Shown here piece after piece: positions 17,258 through 27,212 of a DNA stretch of 64,000 bases (positions are counted from its first letter, which is position 1; every line of letters starts with the position of its first letter). Position numbers and translations under genes: made by a program. The stretch comes from Streptomyces sp. NBC_01717. Lineage in GTDB: Bacteria; Actinomycetota; Actinomycetes; Streptomycetales; Streptomycetaceae. Location: NCBI RefSeq assembly GCF_036248255.1, contig NZ_CP109178.1:7879001-7943000 (forward strand), written 5' to 3'. The notes under the pieces were generated by a model. The model was not told where the DNA came from and did no database searches. It saw only the letters and a program-made list of their open reading frames with translations.

Positions 17258-18271
17258 TCACCCCGGCACCTCAGCGGAGCTGAGAAGCGCGTCGACCTCG
17301 GCGGTGGTCGGCATCGCGGAGGAGCAGGCGAGGCGGGAGGCGACCAGGGCGCCGGCCGCGTTCGCGTAGCGCATGATCGCCGTCAGGTCCCAGCCCGACA
17401 GCAGGCCGTGGCACAGGGCCCCGCCGAACGCGTCACCCGCGCCAAGCCCGTTGACCACCTCGACCGGGTGCGGCGGGACCTCGGCCTCGGTGCCGTCCCG
17501 GTGCACGGCCAGGACGCCCTTGGGGCCCTGTTTGACGACGGCCAGCTCGACCCCGGCGGCGAGCAGCGCCTCGGCGCAGGCACGGGGCTCGCGCTCGCCA
17601 GTGGCGAGCGCGCACTCCTCAAGGTTGCCGACGGTGACCGTGGCGTGGCGCAGTGCCTGCGTGTAGTACGCGCGCGCCTCCTCGGGACCGGAGTGCCAGA
17701 ACATCGGGCGCCAGTCCAGGTCGAAGATGGTGGCGGTCTGCGCGGCGCCCGCCTCCTTCGCCGTACGCGCCGCGCTCCTGGCGGCCAGGGCCGTCAGGGT
17801 CGCCGTGCGGCTGGGCTGCTCGCAGAGCCCGGTTCCGGTCATCCAGAAGATCCGGGCCGCGCAGATCACGGCGAGGTTCAGCTCCTTCGAGTGGATCTCC
17901 AGATCCGGCGCCCTCGGCTGCCGGTAGAAGTACAGCGGGAAGTCATCGGGCGGGAAGATCTCACAGAAGGTGACCGGAGTCGGGTACTCCGGCACCTCCG
18001 TGACCCACCGCGCGTCCACGCCGAACTCTTCGGTCAGCGCCTGGCGGCAGTAGTCGCCGAACGGGTTTCGCCCGGTGCGGCTGATCACCGCCGCGCGGCA
18101 GCCGAGCCGCGCGGCGGCGACCGCCACATTGGTGGCCGATCCGCCCAGGCACTTGCCGAAGGACTCCACCGCGGGCAGCGCTACGCCGGTCTGCAGGGGG
18201 TAGATGTCCACACCGATGCGACCCATGGTGATCACGTCGAAAGGTGTTTCCGGCCCCTGGTTTGCGTTCAT
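17258..18271 (-). CDS. iolC: 5-dehydro-2-deoxygluconokinase
   Basis: A 337-aa PfkB-family kinase that phosphorylates 2-deoxy-5-keto-gluconate in the inositol pathway. It shows the IolC-type opening DVITMGRIGVDIYPLQTG, the sugar-binding GGSATNVAVAAARLG, and the PfkB signature with the catalytic Asp in NGLGAGDAFGGAL. ATG start 29 bp after the mannosidase gene. Length and motifs are normal. Confidence 0.92.
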   Translation of the reverse strand: MNANQGPETPFDVITMGRIGVDIYPLQTGVALPAVESFGKCLGGSATNVAVAAARLGCRAAVISRTGRNPFGDYCRQALTEEFGVDARWVTEVPEYPTPVTFCEIFPPDDFPLYFYRQPRAPDLEIHSKELNLAVICAARIFWMTGTGLCEQPSRTATLTALAARSAARTAKEAGAAQTATIFDLDWRPMFWHSGPEEARAYYTQALRHATVTVGNLEECALATGEREPRACAEALLAAGVELAVVKQGPKGVLAVHRDGTEAEVPPHPVEVVNGLGAGDAFGGALCHGLLSGWDLTAIMRYANAAGALVASRLACSSAMPTTAEVDALLSSAEVPG

Positions 18272-18300
18272 GTCTCCTCCGGCAGGGCGGTCCTGGCCAC

Positions 18301-20970
18301 TCAGTGGCCCAGCTGTACGGTCGCGATCTCCCAGGCGCGAAGCGGCAGCCGCAGCACGCCCCCGTCCACGGGCAGCTCCTCGCCGGGGCGGCCCAGCAGA
18401 TCGCAGCGCCGGGCCCGGGTGAAGCCGCTTTCGACCACGGCCACAGTGTCCGCGCCGCCCTCGGCGACGACGCGCACCTCGCTCCAGCCGTCCCGCTCGC
18501 GGGCGCTGGTCAGCACCACGCCGGGGCCCTCGACCGCGAGACCGCGCTCCGGCTCCGGCAGCGGCGCGGACGCCTCGGCCGCGCCCGGGACGGCGTACAG
18601 GCCGTGTCGGAACTCCTCCGCCGCCCGCAGCACCGCATCCGACGCCGAGGTCCAGGCACCGGCGTACGGCAGCAGGGCCAGCGATACCGAGCGGAGGCCG
18701 CGGCTCTGCGCACCCGGCGTCGGCACCTGCGGGCCGGCCGGCTCGTCGCGCAGCGGGATCCGGTTGCGGGAGATCTGACCGGACGAGCGGAGCAAGGTGA
18801 GCGCCAGCTCGCGGCCTTCCTCCACCAGCTCGTACTCGCTGTACTCGTCCAGGAGCACTGCGAGCCCGCCCGCCGCGACGAAGCCCGCGGCGGGGAACGT
18901 CGGCAGTGGGTACTCCCCGCCGCCGCCCTCCGCGGTCAGACCGCGCTCGACCACCGCGAACTGGCCCTCGGCGAAGGAGGACTCGGCCTGCTCCGGCAGC
19001 GGCAGGTGCAGGCGCAGCCGGTGGTCGTCGCAGCGGTTGTCGAATTCGACACCGATCCGGGCGTACGGCTCGGCGGCGCGCAGTTCGACGCGCAGGGTGA
19101 CGGTGACTGGCTCGGTGCGGGCCGAGCGGCCGTCCACGGCGAAGTCGCCGGCGGCGGGCCAGCTGTAGCGCCGCTCGACCTCCAGCGCGGCGCAGAGCGG
19201 GGAGCCGGCGGTGCGCGTGATCCGTACCGACTCGGGCTCGGCAACCAGTACATCGGCGGCCGGCGGGGCGTAGTTGTAGGTGTCGCCCAGATCGCCGCCG
19301 TCGACGAGCGAGCCGAGGCCGGCGGTCGTGGTGCCGTCCGCGCCGGTCAGGCTGAAGGTGCCGTCGCCGGCGACCTCGATCCGTACCAGGCCGTTGTCCA
19401 GCACCCGGCCGTCGCAGCGCACGTCGTTCGGCGGCAGCGCGGCGTCGGCGGGCGAGCCCTGGTCCGGCGTTCGCACGGCGGCGTAGCCCAGCGCGGGGAC
19501 CTCGGCCCAGACGGGCACCTTTTCGCCGGGCGACGTGAGGATACGCACCCGCAGGCGGCGTTCACGCCAGCCCTCGCCGAGCGCCTCGCGCACTTCGGCA
19601 ACATCGAAGGCGGCCGACTCGTGGCGGGCCACAGCGAAGGTCAGCGTCGAGCCGTCCTCGCTCAACGACCAGGAGGCGACGTGCCGCCCGTACAGCTCGG
19701 TTCCGTGGATACGGGTGAGTGCGACCTCCGCCGGCAGGTCCCGGTCGTCGGCGAGCACCTCCACACCCGGCCGGTCGACCTCGGCGAAGACCACGCCGGA
19801 GCGCTGTCGCGGCGAGGGGTTGAAGACCAGCAGCGCGTCCTGCGGGACGGCCGCCGCCCGGCGCTGCCCGATCAGATCGCACACCGCCTGGCCCAGCTGC
19901 TCGGCCTCCGCCATCCGGGCGCCGACCTGGACGGCGGTCTCGTCGCAGCCGCAGCCGGTGACCGAGTCATGGCAGCTGACGGCGATCAGCCGCTGCCAGG
20001 CCATGTCCAGGAACCGCTGCTCGCCGCCGTCGCCGTAGAGCGCGGCCATCGGCTCGGCGTAGCGCTCGACCCAGCGCTCCGCGTGGCTCATCGCCCGCTT
20101 CAGCTCCGGGCGGATGGAGTTGACGCCGGGCAGGATGTTCGCGCGGGCGTGGCTGCGGAGCTCGCCGTGCACCAGCGGCAGGCCGTCGGTACCGGCGGGC
20201 AGCCCCTCGAAGAACGCCGCCAGGGTGGCCAGCCGCACTCCGATGCCCGTCTCCTTGCCCGCCGCGGCCAACAGGTCGGGGGCGTCGGTCGCCGGCGCGG
20301 TGTGATCCGAGCCGTACATGCCGAGCAGTGGCCCGCTCTCCGGCAGCGTCCAGGCGCTCATCCGCTCATGCAGCTCCCGCAGCCGCTCGGCCACCGCGCC
20401 GCGGTCGGCGAGCAGGCCCGCGGCGTTGCCGTAGCCGCCGGCCGGGAGGTAGCGGGTGCGCACCGCAGTGCCGTCGGGGGAAACCCAGGCGAAGGTGTCC
20501 GACGTGACGGCGCCGGGCACGCCGCGGAAGACGCAGGCGTGGTCCAGGCCCGCGCCGCGCAGGATCTGCGGCATCTGCGCGATATGGCCGAACATGTCCG
20601 GAAGATAGCCGACGGGCATCGTGCCGCCCAGCTCCCCGGAGCGGCGGATCCCGCGCTCCAGATTGCGGACGACCTGCTCACCGGAGCACAGGAACTCGTC
20701 CATCAGGATGTCCCACGGACCGACGGCGAGCCGCCCGGACTTCACCAGCGCCGTCACCCGCTCGCGGGCCTCCGGGCGTACCTCCAGATAGTCGTCCACC
20801 GCAGCCATCTGTCCGTCCAGGGTGAACCGGTGGCGCGGGTCGGCCTCCATCCGGTCCAGCAGCTCGTCCAGCAGCGCCACCAGCTGCAGCCGGAAACGCT
20901 GGAAGGGCAGATACCACTCGCGGTCCCAGTGGGTGTGCGGGACTACTACGAGCTCATGGCTGTCACTCAT
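18301..20970 (-). CDS. GH38 alpha-mannosidase
   Basis: An 889-aa cytoplasmic alpha-mannosidase of family GH38, a retaining zinc-dependent enzyme. The first zinc ligands lie in PHTHWDREWY (His14, Asp16). The nucleophile is Asp125 in YLPDMFGHIAQMPQIL, and a later His sits in VSCHDSVTGCGCDE. The C-terminal beta-sandwich half is complete. There is no signal peptide, so its substrate must be imported. The start overlaps the Gfo/Idh stop by 8 bp. A mannosidase embedded among iol genes is unusual and points to a mannosylated inositol as substrate (inference). Confidence 0.93.
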   Translation of the reverse strand: MSDSHELVVVPHTHWDREWYLPFQRFRLQLVALLDELLDRMEADPRHRFTLDGQMAAVDDYLEVRPEARERVTALVKSGRLAVGPWDILMDEFLCSGEQVVRNLERGIRRSGELGGTMPVGYLPDMFGHIAQMPQILRGAGLDHACVFRGVPGAVTSDTFAWVSPDGTAVRTRYLPAGGYGNAAGLLADRGAVAERLRELHERMSAWTLPESGPLLGMYGSDHTAPATDAPDLLAAAGKETGIGVRLATLAAFFEGLPAGTDGLPLVHGELRSHARANILPGVNSIRPELKRAMSHAERWVERYAEPMAALYGDGGEQRFLDMAWQRLIAVSCHDSVTGCGCDETAVQVGARMAEAEQLGQAVCDLIGQRRAAAVPQDALLVFNPSPRQRSGVVFAEVDRPGVEVLADDRDLPAEVALTRIHGTELYGRHVASWSLSEDGSTLTFAVARHESAAFDVAEVREALGEGWRERRLRVRILTSPGEKVPVWAEVPALGYAAVRTPDQGSPADAALPPNDVRCDGRVLDNGLVRIEVAGDGTFSLTGADGTTTAGLGSLVDGGDLGDTYNYAPPAADVLVAEPESVRITRTAGSPLCAALEVERRYSWPAAGDFAVDGRSARTEPVTVTLRVELRAAEPYARIGVEFDNRCDDHRLRLHLPLPEQAESSFAEGQFAVVERGLTAEGGGGEYPLPTFPAAGFVAAGGLAVLLDEYSEYELVEEGRELALTLLRSSGQISRNRIPLRDEPAGPQVPTPGAQSRGLRSVSLALLPYAGAWTSASDAVLRAAEEFRHGLYAVPGAAEASAPLPEPERGLAVEGPGVVLTSARERDGWSEVRVVAEGGADTVAVVESGFTRARRCDLLGRPGEELPVDGGVLRLPLRAWEIATVQLGH

Positions 20971-22117
20971 GCGCGGACTCCCCGGCGGTGGTCAGGCCGT
21001 CACGGTCGGCGAGGCGACGGACGGCCGCTTGTGCGAAGGCGATGTCGGCGGCCGCGTCGGGGACCCCCGACAGGGGCGGTACACCCTGGGTCACGAGCCG
21101 GTGGAAGACGGTCAGTTCGGCCTCGAAGCCGCTCACGGGGGAGCGGAACTCGGTACGGGTCTGCTGCTCCTCGCGGCCCGTCGTCGCGATCAGCCGAGTA
21201 GGGGCGTTGAGGAAATACGGGGCCGGGAAGACCAGCTCCGCGCTGCCCGTGGCGTGGTGTACGGCCACTGTCTCCCGGTAGGCCGGGTAGTTGGGCTGGT
21301 AGAGCCAGCGGATGCCGTACCGGCCGCCGCCCCGCAGTTCGCCGGAGAGCTCGAGGGACGGCGCGTCGCCGGGGCCCGCGTTCCTGGCGGGCCACATCAC
21401 GGCGTGGTCGACGGTGGCCGGAGGCCCGGCGAGCAGCCGGATCAGGGACAACTCGTGGCAGACGCTGTTCATGATGATGCCGTACAGCTCTCGCAGTGCG
21501 GCGGGCGCCTCCTCGCCGAGGGCGGTGCGCAGTGGCTTGTCCCCTGCGGCGCGCAGCTCGGCCAGCAGCTCCGGGGAGACGTCGCCGGCGGGCGGCGGCA
21601 GCTGGGCGAAGGCCAGCTGCGACTGCGGGGAGGGGTGCAGCACGGTCACGTCGATGTAGTGGATCGCAGCGGGGCCGCCGGCCTCCTCGACCAGCGCGGT
21701 CAGCCGCTGCGCTGCCGGGTCGTACTGCTTCATATAGCCGACCATCAGCCGGGCCGTCAGCTCCTCGCCGAGGCCCTCCAGTTCGGCCATCTCCTGCTGG
21801 GCATAGCCGAGAGGCTTCTCGGCCAGCACGTGGTAGCCGCGGCGCAGCGCGTCGGCGGTGGCCGGGGCGTGGCTGCCGGAGGTCAGCAGCAGTACGGCGT
21901 CGAAGCCGCCCGCCTGAAGCATGGTGTCGACGCTGGTGAAGCGGCGCTCGGCCGGGACACCGTAGCGCTCCCCGGTCCGCTCGGCCACGGACGGCGAGAC
22001 GTCCGCGACGGCGGAGAGTGTGAAGCGGCTGCCGAGGCGTTCCAGCAGGGGCAGATGGATGGTCTGGGCGATGGTGCCGAGGCCGGCCACCGCGACCCGG
22101 ACGCGGTCGGTCGTCAC
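20963..22117 (-). CDS. Gfo/Idh/MocA oxidoreductase (inositol dehydrogenase-like)
   Basis: A 384-aa NAD(P)-dependent dehydrogenase. It has the Rossmann fingerprint VAVAGLGTIAQTIHLPLL at the N-terminus and the family EKPLGY motif near residue 98. The C-terminal domain is the usual alpha/beta sheet. GTG start, 4-bp overlap with the upstream isomerase gene. In this operon it is the likely IolG-type enzyme oxidising an inositol to a keto-inositol, but the family also oxidises other sugars. The substrate is inferred from neighbours only. Confidence 0.87.
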   Translation of the reverse strand: MTTDRVRVAVAGLGTIAQTIHLPLLERLGSRFTLSAVADVSPSVAERTGERYGVPAERRFTSVDTMLQAGGFDAVLLLTSGSHAPATADALRRGYHVLAEKPLGYAQQEMAELEGLGEELTARLMVGYMKQYDPAAQRLTALVEEAGGPAAIHYIDVTVLHPSPQSQLAFAQLPPPAGDVSPELLAELRAAGDKPLRTALGEEAPAALRELYGIIMNSVCHELSLIRLLAGPPATVDHAVMWPARNAGPGDAPSLELSGELRGGGRYGIRWLYQPNYPAYRETVAVHHATGSAELVFPAPYFLNAPTRLIATTGREEQQTRTEFRSPVSGFEAELTVFHRLVTQGVPPLSGVPDAAADIAFAQAAVRRLADRDGLTTAGESAHE

Positions 22118-23004
22118 AGGCCCGCCTTTCGCAGCGCCTCACGGTTGGTCCGCTGGTCGGCGAGAAGGCCGGCGGGCTCGCGGCCCGTCTCGGGTGCGTC
22201 CTGCTCGATCACGGCCCAGCCGGTGTAGCCGGTCTCCTTCAGTACGGCCACGACCTCGGTCATCTCGATCTCGCCCGTGCCGAGCACGGGGAAGGCACCG
22301 TCGCGTACCGCCTGGGCGAAGTCGCCGCCCGCGGCGCGGGTGCGCTCCATGGCCTCGCGGGAGGCGTCCTTGATATGCACCTGCTTGATCCTGGGCGCCC
22401 AGTCGCGCAGCGCCGCCAGCGGGTCGCCGCCGGCCAGATAGAGGTGGCCGGTGTCGAGGCAGAGCGAGACATCGGTGGCCTCGAGGAGCTTCTCGACCTC
22501 CTGCGCGCTCTCCACATCGGTACCCAGGTGGTGGTGGAACACCGGCTCCAGACCACGCTCCCGGCACCGGTCCGCGGCCCGCTGCACGCGGGCGGCGAAG
22601 CCCGCCCAGTCCTCGACCGTGCCGTAGGCGATGCCCGGGCGGGCCATCCGCTCGGCGTTGTCCGGGCAGGCAAGGGTGGGGCGCGGAGCGAAGACCGGGT
22701 CGGGGACGGGAACGGCGGTGAAGACATCGAGGGCCGCCTCAAGACCGGCCTGGTCGGCGCTGAAGCCGTCCTCGGCGCCGTAGCGCAGGTCGATCCAGCC
22801 GCCCGCCAGGGCCAGGCCGGCGTCCGCGAGCCGGCCCGGGAGGGTGTCGACCGTGCCCAGATAGCCGATCGGGCCGGAGTCGATGCCTTCGTAGCCCGCC
22901 TCGGCCAGGGCGCTCAGCAGCTCGGTGGCGGTGAGGGGGGCTCTGTCGGCCGCGTAGATGCCGAAATTGACCGGTGCGTTCGCCACCCGGATGTTCACTG
23001 ACAC
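22114..23004 (-). CDS. TIM-barrel isomerase/dehydratase, IolE-like
   Basis: A 296-aa xylose-isomerase-like TIM barrel. The opening IRVANAPVNFGIY and the later VFHHHLGTDVESAQEVEKLL with SLCLDTGHLYLAGGDPL are typical of inosose dehydratase (IolE) and its relatives. Metal ligands are expected from the Glu, Asp and His of these strands (CLDTGH, VHIKD). GTG start, overlapping the PHP gene by 10 bp. It probably dehydrates the keto-inositol to the diketone used by IolD, but related isomerases are possible. Confidence 0.85.
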   Translation of the reverse strand: MSVNIRVANAPVNFGIYAADRAPLTATELLSALAEAGYEGIDSGPIGYLGTVDTLPGRLADAGLALAGGWIDLRYGAEDGFSADQAGLEAALDVFTAVPVPDPVFAPRPTLACPDNAERMARPGIAYGTVEDWAGFAARVQRAADRCRERGLEPVFHHHLGTDVESAQEVEKLLEATDVSLCLDTGHLYLAGGDPLAALRDWAPRIKQVHIKDASREAMERTRAAGGDFAQAVRDGAFPVLGTGEIEMTEVVAVLKETGYTGWAVIEQDAPETGREPAGLLADQRTNREALRKAGL

Positions 23005-24221
23005 AGTGCGGTTACCTCGTTCTCGTAACTTTCCAGACGGTGCAGCCCGCTCTCAGCGGGAAAGGTGGTGCGGTCCGCGTGGACGAGCTCGCGCCGTCCG
23101 TCGGGGCGGATGAGTGCGGTGCCTTCGGCGCCGAGCGCGAGAAGTTCGTCCCCGAGCCGCAGCAGCAGGGGCGCACCGGGGCCCGCGGAGACCGCCGTAC
23201 GCCCGGCCGCCAGGGCAGCGAGCAGGGCTGCGGGGCTGTCGTCTTCGGCGAGCAGCCAGGTGGTGGGGGAGCCGGGCCGCCCGTCGTTGCCGTGGCGGTG
23301 GAAGTCGCTGCCGCCGATGGCGATGACATCGGGCCGCCATGCCTGGGCCCAGGACAGCGGCGCCCCCCAGCGGCGGTCGAACCAGCCGGAGTGCCAGACC
23401 TCGGCGTGCCGGGGCCGGTCGGCGAGCGGCAACCGCCAGGCGCAGTCGCTGCCCAGCGGGTGGTTCAGGGACATGACGCCGCCGTGTGTGCGGGCGTGCT
23501 GGTACCAGGAGTCGGCGGGCTGACGGAAGTCCACCCAGCCGGTGTCGCCGAAGACGTTGGCGTGCCCCTCGTCGCGGGTGACCTCCTGGCCGGGGAGTAG
23601 CCTGATGCCGTAGCGGGCTCCCACGGCCGGGAGCTCCGGGTGGTGGCTGACCGTGTTGTGGTCGGTGACGGCGAGGAAGTCCAGACCCTCGTCGCAAGCC
23701 AGCCAGGCCAACTCGGGAACGGTGAGGGCGCCGTCGCTGTGCACCGTGTGGCTGTGGAAGTCGCCGGCGTACCAGAGCATTTCGCCAGACGCCGGGATAT
23801 CCCGGCGCTCGCGGGCGGGCGGCCGTCCGCCCACCGGCTTCGGCGCGGCGGGCGGGGGCAGGGGGGCGGGGCGGGTCGTCGAGGTGGTCACCCGCACCTC
23901 GTAGTCCAGGCCGCCTGGCGGGATACGGTGCAGCCGCAGCAGTACGTGCCAGAGGCCGGGCTCCAGCTCGCCCTTGAGATAGCCGGGCGTCGCCCAGTCC
24001 ACGGCCACCGTGTAGGTATCGCGGGCGCCGCCCGACCAGCCGCGGAAGGCGTCCGCGCCGAGACAGCCCAGGTCCAGCACGCCCTGCTCGCGGTCGAATT
24101 CCAGCTCGACGGTGACCGCCGCCGCTCCGGGAGTCACCTCGAAGGGAAGCTCCCGGAGCATCAGCTCCAGCCGGTCCCCCAGCGACCAGCGGCCGCGGTG
24201 GACGGTGGTGGTGACGGTCAT
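22995..24221 (-). CDS. PHP-domain metallohydrolase, CehA/McbA type
   Basis: A 408-aa protein. An N-terminal beta-rich region (about 1-145) is followed by a PHP domain starting DFHSHTVHSDGALTVPELAW with metal-binding His and Asp, then FLAVTDHNTVSHH, GQEVTRDEGHANVFG, MSLNHP and IGGSDFHRHGN. PHP enzymes hydrolyse phosphoesters, and some CehA/McbA members other esters. Translationally coupled on both sides (4-bp overlap with the ATPase gene). Within the operon it could remove a phosphate or phosphoglycerol group from the imported substrate. Confidence 0.85.
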   Translation of the reverse strand: MTVTTTVHRGRWSLGDRLELMLRELPFEVTPGAAAVTVELEFDREQGVLDLGCLGADAFRGWSGGARDTYTVAVDWATPGYLKGELEPGLWHVLLRLHRIPPGGLDYEVRVTTSTTRPAPLPPPAAPKPVGGRPPARERRDIPASGEMLWYAGDFHSHTVHSDGALTVPELAWLACDEGLDFLAVTDHNTVSHHPELPAVGARYGIRLLPGQEVTRDEGHANVFGDTGWVDFRQPADSWYQHARTHGGVMSLNHPLGSDCAWRLPLADRPRHAEVWHSGWFDRRWGAPLSWAQAWRPDVIAIGGSDFHRHGNDGRPGSPTTWLLAEDDSPAALLAALAAGRTAVSAGPGAPLLLRLGDELLALGAEGTALIRPDGRRELVHADRTTFPAESGLHRLESYENEVTALCQ

Positions 24222-25345
24222 GCGGCGGCTCCCTCCTCACGGCCGGCGGCATCCTTGGCCGCGGCGTCGCCTCCGGCGTCGATGAGGTCGCCGTCGCGGT
24301 ACAGCAGCACCCGGTCGGTGCGTGGTATCGCATAGCCCTTGTCGCCGGCCTTGAGGAAGACCTCCTCGTCGACGACGACCTGGACGAAGCCCGCCCCGCC
24401 GTGCAGCGTCACCAGCTGGGCGCTGCCCAGGTTCTCGATCACCGTGACCTCGCCGGAGAAGGCGTCCTGGACCGGCTCGGTGGAGTACGAGAGGTACTCC
24501 GGACGGATACCGAGGACCAGTTTCTCCCCGTCGCCCAGCGCACCGCCCGCGTACTCGGGGGGCACCGGCAGCTGCTGATCGCCGATGACCAGGTTCCCGC
24601 CGGACACCACCGCGTCCAGCAGGTTCATCGGGGTGGAGCCGATGAACGAGGCCACAAAGGTGTTGGCCGGCCGGTGGAACACCTCCTTCGGCGTGCCCAG
24701 CTGGCGGATCCGGCCGCCCTCCATCACCGCGATCCGGTCGGCAAGCGCCAGCGCTTCGGCCTGGTCGTGGGTGACGAAGACGGTGGTGACGCCGAGTTCA
24801 CGCTGGAGGCGCTTGAGGAAGGTACGGGCCTCCAGGCGCATCCGGGCATCGAGATTGGACAGGGGCTCGTCGAAGAGGAAGACCTTCGGATGGCACGCCA
24901 TCGCCCGGGCCAGCGCCACGCGCTGCTGCTGCCCGCCGGACAGCTGCCCGGGGCGGCGTGCCAGATAGTCGCTCAGGCCCAGCTCGGCGGCCGTCTCGGC
25001 GGCCTTCTCCGTACGTTCGGCCGTCGGGACCTTCTTGATGCGCAGCGGATAGGCGATGTTTTCGGTGACCGTCATGTGCGGGAACAGGGCGTAGTCCTGG
25101 AAGACCATCGCCACATCCCGCTGCCCGGGCGCCGTGTTCGTCACATCCCGGTCGCCGATCTGGATCGAGCCGCCGCTGGAGGCTTCGAGGCCGGCGATGG
25201 TACGTAGCAGGGTGGTCTTGCCGCAGCCGGATGGCCCGAGCAAGGCGAAGAACTCGCCGTCTTCGACCGTCAGGCCGATCGAGTCCAGCGCGCGTACTCC
25301 GCCTGGGTAGACCTTGACGAGTTCGCCCATGGTGATAGATGCCAT
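24218..25345 (-). CDS. sugar ABC transporter ATP-binding protein
   Basis: A 375-aa ATPase of the MalK/UgpC class. Walker A GPSGCGKT (37-44), Q-loop VFQDYALFPHMTVTEN, signature LSGGQQQR, Walker B VFLFDEPLSNLDAR and the switch HDQAEALALADR are all intact. A C-terminal OB-fold regulatory domain follows. The ATG at 25345 shares one base with the permease stop. It powers the importer formed by the three upstream genes, so this operon has its own ATPase, unlike the other two importers in the window. Confidence 0.93.
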   Translation of the reverse strand: MASITMGELVKVYPGGVRALDSIGLTVEDGEFFALLGPSGCGKTTLLRTIAGLEASSGGSIQIGDRDVTNTAPGQRDVAMVFQDYALFPHMTVTENIAYPLRIKKVPTAERTEKAAETAAELGLSDYLARRPGQLSGGQQQRVALARAMACHPKVFLFDEPLSNLDARMRLEARTFLKRLQRELGVTTVFVTHDQAEALALADRIAVMEGGRIRQLGTPKEVFHRPANTFVASFIGSTPMNLLDAVVSGGNLVIGDQQLPVPPEYAGGALGDGEKLVLGIRPEYLSYSTEPVQDAFSGEVTVIENLGSAQLVTLHGGAGFVQVVVDEEVFLKAGDKGYAIPRTDRVLLYRDGDLIDAGGDAAAKDAAGREEGAAA

Positions 25346-26226
25346 CAGCGCTTGATACCTCCGTGGAACCGGAATCCGTACCGGGAGCTGACGAAGAGAA
25401 ACATCAGGACCACCGGAAGGGAGTAGAGCAGGGAGTAGGTGGAGATGAGTGCGAGGTTCGGCTGCCCGCCCTCGGTGTAGAAGGTGTACATCACCACCGC
25501 GGCCGGGGACTTCTCCGGCGAGCGCAGCAGCAGGAACGGGACCAGGAAGTTGCCCCACACCTGCGCCACCGACCAGACCGCGATGGTCGCCAGCCCCGGC
25601 CGCACCAGCGGCACGACGATATGGCGCACGATCTGCAGCGGTGAGGCGCCGAAGACCCGCGCCGACTCCTCGTACGACACCGGCGTGCCGTCCATGAAGT
25701 CCTTCAGGATGAAGATGGCGCTGGGCAGCATGCCGCCGGTGAGGATCAGGATCACGCCGAGCTGGGAGTCGATGAGATGCAGCTCGAAGGCCAGGTTGAA
25801 CAGCGGCACCATGGCCGCCGTACCGGTCACGATCGACGACAGCAGGAGCAGGACGTACAACAGCATGTCCCGGCCCGGCAGCTTCACCCGGCTCAGCGCA
25901 TAGGCGGCCAGCGCGGAGAACAGCAGCGTCAGCGCGCCCGTGCCACCGGCCAGGATCACCGAGTTGCCCAGTGAACGCAGCGCGTACGGGTTGTCCGCCA
26001 GCACCTGGAAGTTCCGCAGGGTGAAGTCGGGCAGTGAGACGGTGACGCCGGGTGCCGAGTCGAACGGGGCTGCGAGCAGCCACAGCAGCGGCAGTGCGAA
26101 GAACGCGATCAGCAGGCAGATGAACGTGTAGAAGCCGGCGTGCCGCAGCACGCGCCGGGCCTGTGCCACAGCGGCCCCATGCTCGGCGGCATCCCGCCTG
26201 GTCGCCTTGATGTCGGTGGCGGTCAT
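25345..26226 (-). CDS. sugar ABC transporter permease, MalG type
   Basis: A 293-aa CUT1 permease with six membrane helices. Its EAA loop is SYEESARVFGASPLQIVRHI, near residues 195-215. The ATG at 26226 overlaps the MalF-type stop by 4 bp (ATGA). The Lys/Arg-containing N-terminus precedes the first helix at about residue 31 (FYTFICLLIAFFALPLLWLL). It partners the preceding permease. Confidence 0.9.
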   Translation of the reverse strand: MTATDIKATRRDAAEHGAAVAQARRVLRHAGFYTFICLLIAFFALPLLWLLAAPFDSAPGVTVSLPDFTLRNFQVLADNPYALRSLGNSVILAGGTGALTLLFSALAAYALSRVKLPGRDMLLYVLLLLSSIVTGTAAMVPLFNLAFELHLIDSQLGVILILTGGMLPSAIFILKDFMDGTPVSYEESARVFGASPLQIVRHIVVPLVRPGLATIAVWSVAQVWGNFLVPFLLLRSPEKSPAAVVMYTFYTEGGQPNLALISTYSLLYSLPVVLMFLFVSSRYGFRFHGGIKR

Positions 26227-27212
26227 GCGGCATCGTCCTTCCGCGACCTGAGCATCCGCACATAGAACAGCGCGATGATCAGGTTGAAGAGCAGCATCAG
26301 CACCGAGATCGCCGCGCCGAAGCCCAGTTCGCCGCTGTTGAGTGCGAGCTTGTAGATGAAGACCGGCATGATCTCGGTCTTGTCGTCCGGGCCGCCGGCG
26401 GTGAGCATGAACGGCGTGAAGTCGTTGAACGTCCACAGGCTGATCAGCAGCAGGTTCGTCAGGATATGGCCCTTGATCCGCGGGATCACCACATCGCGCA
26501 GCTGCTGCCAGGTGGAGGCGCCGGCCAGCCGGGCGGTCTCCAGATGCGACGGCGGCACGTTCCCGATGGCTGCCGCATAGAGCATCATTGAGAAGGCGGC
26601 GCCCCGCCAGATGTTGAACACGATGATCGACGCCATCGGGTACTCCAGCAGCCAGCCCGTGCCAGGCGTCTGGAGCAGGGCGTTGAGTGTGCCGCTGTCG
26701 CGGTCCAGCAGGGCGATCCACAGGAACGCCACCACGGAGCCGGGCAGCACCCAGGCGAGCAGCAGCAGCGACTCGACGAGGCGGCGGAGCGCCCCGCGCC
26801 GTTCGCGCATCACCCACGCGACGGCGAAGCCGAGCAGCACCTGGCCGATGACGGCCGAGCCGATGACGTACTCGACGGTCAGCCACATGGAGTTGCCGAA
26901 CCGGTCGTCGCTCAGCGCGTTCTGGAGATTGTCCAGCCCCACGAACTGCGGGTTCGCCGCGGCGAGCCCGGTCAGCCGGTAGTCGGTGAGGCCGAGGTAG
27001 ATGGTCCAGATCGCCGGGAACAGGAGGAAGGCCGCGATCAGCAGCATCGCCGGGACGATGAACGCTGTGGCGCGGGCCCGGCCCAGGCCGGCGGCATCGC
27101 CGCCGGCCTGGACACGGTTGGAGGGGGCGCCCGGTGCCTCCGGGCGCCGCTCCACGTCCTCGCTCTTCGCCGGTGTTCCGGCTTCGAGCTCAGGACTTGA
27201 TGTTGCCGGCAC
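26223..27212 (-). CDS. sugar ABC transporter permease, MalF type
   Basis: A 329-aa CUT1 permease with a roughly 45-residue polar N-terminal extension before the first helix (TAFIVPAMLLIAAFLLFPAI). The EAA loop reads SHLETARLAGASTWQQLRDV. The GTG start at 27212 lies 23 bp inside the end of the binding-protein gene, an overlap that implies coupled translation. Confidence 0.88.
   Translation of the reverse strand: MPATSSPELEAGTPAKSEDVERRPEAPGAPSNRVQAGGDAAGLGRARATAFIVPAMLLIAAFLLFPAIWTIYLGLTDYRLTGLAAANPQFVGLDNLQNALSDDRFGNSMWLTVEYVIGSAVIGQVLLGFAVAWVMRERRGALRRLVESLLLLAWVLPGSVVAFLWIALLDRDSGTLNALLQTPGTGWLLEYPMASIIVFNIWRGAAFSMMLYAAAIGNVPPSHLETARLAGASTWQQLRDVVIPRIKGHILTNLLLISLWTFNDFTPFMLTAGGPDDKTEIMPVFIYKLALNSGELGFGAAISVLMLLFNLIIALFYVRMLRSRKDDAA

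Noticed and set aside
18244..21201. A 985-codon plus-strand frame over the alpha-mannosidase
   Set aside because: The minus strand encodes a complete GH38 enzyme with catalytic motifs. The plus-strand translation is repetitive Arg/Ala/Gly text typical of antisense Streptomyces frames.
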